From: Vulcanimicrobiota bacterium
GTDB taxonomy: Bacteria > Vulcanimicrobiota > Xenobia > Xenobiales > JADMJV01
DNA: 64,000 bases
Direction: 5' to 3'
Assembly (NCBI GenBank): GCA_017307785.1
Contig: JAFKGI010000014.1
Span: forward strand, 1-64,000
Part shown: in pieces, positions 61,048 through 64,000 of the stretch
How the letters are laid out: the number at the start of each line of letters is the position of its first letter
How positions within the stretch are numbered: position 1 is the first letter of the stretch
Program-made: the position numbers and the translations under genes
The notes under the pieces: model-generated
The model's database searches: none
Seen by the model: only the letters and a program-made list of their open reading frames with translations
Told to the model about the DNA's origin: nothing

Positions 61048-62175
61048 ATGAAGAAAACCATCCTGGCTGCCGCCCTGTTCATCCTGATTCCGGGTTTGGC
61101 CAGCGCTAACGAATTCGAGCGTCTGTCGCAGTTTGTCGGCTCCAACCCGACCGCCCCCGCGGCGGCGACCCCGATGACCTTGGGTCAACTGCTGGCCACG
61201 GCGCGCACCAAGTATCCGGAGGCCGTAGTCACGGGACGCTTCAGCGACGCGCGTTCGGTGTCGATCTATCGCAGTCATGCGGGCCTGCACTACGGCTACG
61301 ACGTGGCTATGCCGGCGGGCACGGTGGTTCCGGCCGCCTGGGAAGGTGACGTGGTGGCCATCACTCCCTGGTACGGTCAAGAAGAGGGGATTTCCGTGGT
61401 CACCGGCTCGCGCGAGGCCACTTACGGACACTTGATCCCGGTGGCCAAAGTCGGCCAGCACCTCAAAGTCGGGGACCCGGTGGGTATCGTCGCTCGCAAT
61501 CACGTGGACGTGAAGATGCGGGGCCCGGCCGGCGAGTTCATCGACTACGGCGCCGGCGAGGCGGAATTCGCGGTTGCCCCCGTGACGCCGGAGGAGCGCA
61601 ATCGTTCTTATCTGTATGCCCGCTATCAGTTTCTCAACGCCCAGAAGCAACTCGACTCCGCTCAGGCGGAGCGTAAAAAGGCGCTCAAAAGCGGCGACGA
61701 ATCAACGGAGTTGAAGGCCAAGGACGCGGAGTATGCCCGACTCTACGAAGAAGGCGCCATCGCTCGCATTGACTACGAGAACATGCACAAGAAGATGACG
61801 GCCTCGCTCAAGCAAGCCAAGTCCAAGCCGGCACGCCTGAAAGAACTGGCGGGACGCATTGCCAATCTTAGTTCTCAATTGAACCAGGCGCGCGGTCAGT
61901 TGAACGATGCGCAAAAGCAGGTCAACGTCAAAGCCGCCATGAGCTACCTGAACGCCTATCTGGCCAATCACCCGAATGGAAAGGCACCGGTGGTCGCCAG
62001 CGCCAAACCGATGAAGCTCGCTCCGTTGCGCCCTGATCTAGATGAGTTGCTGGAAGAAGGCGTGATCTCTCAGCAGGAATATCGTCAGATGGGTGGCCGG
62101 GCTAAAACGCCCCCGTCAACGACCGGCGCGCGCCGGAACCAGGGAGTAGTGGGCGGCGTCGGCACGAGCCAGTAG
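61048..62175 (+). CDS. secreted M23/LytM-like peptidase with coiled coil
   Basis: 375 aa. The ATG at 61048 has TAAGGGA upstream and gives a signal peptide (MKKTILAAALFILIPGLASA). A LytM-like domain spans about residues 70-175: HYGYDVAMPAGT (H-x3-D zinc pair), GDVVAITPWYG, ATYGHLIPVAKVGQ and GDPVGIV. The H-x-H ligand usually found before the last strand appears only as YGHL, so activity is uncertain. Residues about 200-310 form a coiled coil rich in Lys, Ala and Gln. A Gly-rich tail overlaps the convergent gene by 60 bp. Likely a cell-envelope protein, either amidase activator or endopeptidase. Confidence 0.75.
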   Translation: MKKTILAAALFILIPGLASANEFERLSQFVGSNPTAPAAATPMTLGQLLATARTKYPEAVVTGRFSDARSVSIYRSHAGLHYGYDVAMPAGTVVPAAWEGDVVAITPWYGQEEGISVVTGSREATYGHLIPVAKVGQHLKVGDPVGIVARNHVDVKMRGPAGEFIDYGAGEAEFAVAPVTPEERNRSYLYARYQFLNAQKQLDSAQAERKKALKSGDESTELKAKDAEYARLYEEGAIARIDYENMHKKMTASLKQAKSKPARLKELAGRIANLSSQLNQARGQLNDAQKQVNVKAAMSYLNAYLANHPNGKAPVVASAKPMKLAPLRPDLDELLEEGVISQQEYRQMGGRAKTPPSTTGARRNQGVVGGVGTSQ

Positions 62176-62526
62176 TTCATTCGCGAAACGGTCTTCCTGA
62201 TACCACAGCACCTGCAGATGCAGGGTGGAAACGACGCCGCAAACCACCAGCGCAAAGAGGGATGCGCTCGAGCCGGCGGTTTTGAAAAGCAGGGCACTGG
62301 AAAGCACGGCGATGGTCAGCCAGAGTAACTGGTAGACGGGGCGGCGTTCCGCCTGCGAGCGTTGCCAGTTATGGCACATGTCGCCAACCGTTTGGCCCGG
62401 TAGATCTCGTAGTTTGGACAGAAATGCCTTCAGGTGCTGTCCGTCGTGGCCCTCCTGGCGTAATTCCCAGAGGCGGCTCTGCAGTTGACGCTGGAATTGG
62501 GAGCGAGAAAGTTGTTCGGCGATCAT
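62116..62526 (-). CDS. hypothetical protein with two membrane segments
   Basis: 136 aa from the ATG at 62526. The N-terminal half is helical and charged (SRSQFQRQLQSRLWELRQEG); the C-terminal half has two adjacent hydrophobic segments (YQLLWLTIAVLSSALLF and ASLFALVVCGVVSTLHLQVL). I do not know a family. TATACT lies 6 nt before the start, and no ribosome binding site exists, so the transcript may be leaderless. It overlaps the M23-like gene end by 60 bp. Confidence 0.6.
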   Translation of the reverse strand: MIAEQLSRSQFQRQLQSRLWELRQEGHDGQHLKAFLSKLRDLPGQTVGDMCHNWQRSQAERRPVYQLLWLTIAVLSSALLFKTAGSSASLFALVVCGVVSTLHLQVLWYQEDRFANELLARADAAHYSLVPARAGR

Positions 62527-62532
62527 AACTCG

Positions 62533-62538
62533 AGTATA
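62533..62538 (-). promoter_or_regulatory. putative leaderless -10 element
   Basis: TATACT on the minus strand ends 6 nt before the ATG at 62526. A clear -35 was not seen. Confidence 0.42.
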
Positions 62539-62607
62539 GACGAGGTACGCTCGGGCGGTGGTTAGCAACCTTGTTACGGATTCCGCCAACCTGTAAACAG
62601 TTCGTTA

Positions 62608-63477
62608 TCAATTTAAGACGGACGTACCACGCAGGCGCGCGATGTCGCGCTGGGGCGGATGTCCGAACAGCCGACTGTATTCGCGGCTGAACTGAGACGG
62701 GCTGTTGTAGCCCACCTGATAGCTGACCGAGGCCGCATCGGCCACCTCGGAGAGCAGCAAGCGGCGCGCTTCCTGGAGGCGAAGCTGCTTTTGGTATTGC
62801 AGGGGGCTCATGGCCGTGACGGCTTTGAACTGATGATGCAGCCCGGAGGAACTCATGTTGAACTGGCGGGCGATGTGCTCGATGCGCAACGGCTCCGCGT
62901 AGTTGTCTTTTAACCAGCGAATCGCGCCCACGATCCCGGAGGAGTCGGGACGAGCCATTCGGCGCAGGCGGTCCCCCTGGGGTCCGACCAGCAGATGGTA
63001 AACGATTTCATGCTGGATGAGCGGTGCCAGCACGGGAATGTCGGAGGGTGTCTCGAGCAGGCGCAACAGACGGATCAGCGCGCCGGTCAGGGCGGGCGTC
63101 AGAGGACTGACGCCCAGGCCCGGTTGGTCGGGGGTTTTGACTTCCGTCTCGCTGTTGGTGCGAGACATGACGTCGGTGATGAGTCGTGGAGGAAGATCCA
63201 GTCGAACACCCAGGTAGGGTCCCTCGATCACCTTGCCCACCGTGGGCAGATCCACAGATACCAGCAAATAGTGGTTGGGATCATAGGTGTAGGTTTGGTC
63301 AGCCAGAGTCACGACCTTGCGACCCTGTGCTACGACGCACAATGCAGGTTGCTGCAATACGTGCGACGGCTCACTTTGGCCCTGCCAGCGGTGCAAAAAG
63401 AGTGTATCGATTGCGGTCTGCAGGTTCCCCTGCTCAGGGTGCAGACTTCCCGCCAGCTTTGCCAATTCGTCAACCAT
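62608..63477 (-). CDS. AraC-family transcriptional regulator
   Basis: 289 aa. The N-terminal domain (QPALCVVAQGRKVVTLADQ, YDPNHYLLVSVDLPTVG) is the cupin-like AraC_N domain of the YqhC type; the C-terminal 100 residues carry two helix-turn-helix motifs (EPLRIEHIARQFNMSSSGLH and AASVSYQVGYNSPSQFSREY). GAAAGG lies upstream of the ATG. YqhC-type regulators usually control neighbouring oxidoreductase genes in response to aldehydes or electrophiles; here the gene follows an SDR gene by 18 bp in the same direction, so it may regulate its own operon. Confidence 0.93.
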   Translation of the reverse strand: MVDELAKLAGSLHPEQGNLQTAIDTLFLHRWQGQSEPSHVLQQPALCVVAQGRKVVTLADQTYTYDPNHYLLVSVDLPTVGKVIEGPYLGVRLDLPPRLITDVMSRTNSETEVKTPDQPGLGVSPLTPALTGALIRLLRLLETPSDIPVLAPLIQHEIVYHLLVGPQGDRLRRMARPDSSGIVGAIRWLKDNYAEPLRIEHIARQFNMSSSGLHHQFKAVTAMSPLQYQKQLRLQEARRLLLSEVADAASVSYQVGYNSPSQFSREYSRLFGHPPQRDIARLRGTSVLN

Positions 63478-63495
63478 GTTCGCTGCCTTTCTCGT

Positions 63496-64000
63496 TTAGA
63501 AGCCGCCGGTGGGGCGGACGATGATTTCGCTGACCGAGACTTCGGCCGGCTGTTCGATGGCGTAGGCGATCGAGCGAGCGATTGCCTCCGCGGGGATGGC
63601 GTTGGAGCGGAATTCGTCCATGCCTTTCTGAGCGTCGGGGTCGGTAATGGTGTGGGCCAGTTCCGATTCGGTGACACCGGGACTGATGACGGTGACGCGA
63701 ATATCGCGGCCCACTTCCTGGCGCAGCCCCTCAGAAATGGCTCCCACCGCAAACTTGGTGGCGCAATAGACGGCGGCCGTGGGTACCACCTGGTGGCCGC
63801 CGATCGAGGACAGGTTGATGATATGGCCGGACTTCCGAGCCTGCATCCGCGGTAAGGCGGCGGCGATGCCGTAGAGCACGCCCTTGACGTTGACGTCAAT
63901 CATCCGGTCCCACTCGTCCACCAGCAGGCGGTCGAGGTTGGAGAGCGGCATCAGACCGGCGTTGTTGACCAGCACGTCCACCTGACCGTAAACTTTTTCG
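63496..64000 (-). CDS. short-chain dehydrogenase, 5' end outside the window
   Basis: The last 167 codons of an [19 protein letters not shown] is the NNAG motif, INLSSIGG has the catalytic Ser and [12 protein letters not shown] the Tyr-x3-Lys; [11 protein letters not shown] follows as usual. The frame stays open to the window edge (codons before VDVLV read EKVYGQ), so the cofactor-binding glycine motif lies outside. The combination with a downstream AraC regulator of the YqhC type suggests an aldehyde- or ketone-reducing enzyme. Substrate cannot be told. Confidence 0.88.
   Translation of the reverse strand, partial: EKVYGQVDVLVNNAGLMPLSNLDRLLVDEWDRMIDVNVKGVLYGIAAALPRMQARKSGHIINLSSIGGHQVVPTAAVYCATKFAVGAISEGLRQEVGRDIRVTVISPGVTESELAHTITDPDAQKGMDEFRSNAIPAEAIARSIAYAIEQPAEVSVSEIIVRPTGGF

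Overview
The window is about 64 kb of gene-dense, GC-rich bacterial chromosome. No intergenic gap exceeds about 260 bp, many gene pairs overlap by 4 bp (ATGA, GTGA or TTGA), and GTG and TTG starts are frequent. I see no rRNA, tRNA, CRISPR array, complete insertion sequence, prophage or plasmid gene. Lytic, pilus-like and two-component genes fit a free-living diderm-type bacterium. The mixture (several pseudopilin operons, a TIGR04552-like protein, an EF-hand protein, a giant sacsin-like protein) looks like an under-sampled phylum of the Armatimonadota, Eremiobacterota or Vulcanimicrobiota kind, but the sequence alone does not fix the taxonomy.

Layout. 0-7 kb: a patatin lipase, a 3-hydroxybutyrate-type dehydrogenase, a receiver/CheC-like pair, a membrane MutS-like ATPase, a host-attachment (baeRF-like) protein and a RelA/SpoT-resembling protein. 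7-17 kb: an adenosine-deaminase-like hydrolase, a pentapeptide-repeat protein, a glycine-rich membrane protein, a hybrid histidine kinase split by an in-frame TAG, a HAD hydrolase, an AtoE-type transporter and two uncharacterised proteins. 17-23.5 kb: pseudopilin operon A followed by the motor genes pilM-, pilB- and pilC-like and a divergent receiver. 23.6-28.7 kb: an EF-hand protein, a DUF2277 protein, pseudopilin operon B and a decayed or domesticated IS256-type transposase fragment. 28.9-41.7 kb: a NarL-type regulator, two tandem paralogous membrane proteins next to a ClC transporter, a phosphatase, a secreted vWA protein, a zinc-finger/HTH protein, an EEP nuclease, a second ClC transporter, a MarR regulator, a carrier-like/sulfotransferase fusion and an FHA/SEC-C protein. 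41.7-50 kb: a subtilase, a palindromic intergenic element, a crotonase, argS and pseudopilin operon C, whose first gene fuses a prepilin to a TolB-like propeller. 50-57 kb: one giant gene (at least 2315 codons) with an N-terminal sacsin/Hsp90-type ATPase and a C-terminal transglutaminase-like domain. 57-64 kb: a PIG3-type oxidoreductase, an SGNH hydrolase, a GH25 lysozyme, a receiver/metallo-beta-lactamase fusion, an M23-like peptidase, an AraC regulator and a truncated short-chain dehydrogenase.

The clearest functional theme is a type IV pilus or type II secretion-like machine: seven prepilins with the conserved Glu at +5 and three PilX/GspK-like proteins in three operons, but only one ATPase/platform set, and no secretin, retraction ATPase or prepilin peptidase here. 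The strongest candidates for something undescribed are the giant sacsin/transglutaminase protein, the pilin-propeller fusion and the tandem paralogous glycine-rich membrane pair. Several genes appear to be transcribed without a leader: a -10-like hexamer ends 6-9 nt before the start codon and no Shine-Dalgarno is visible.
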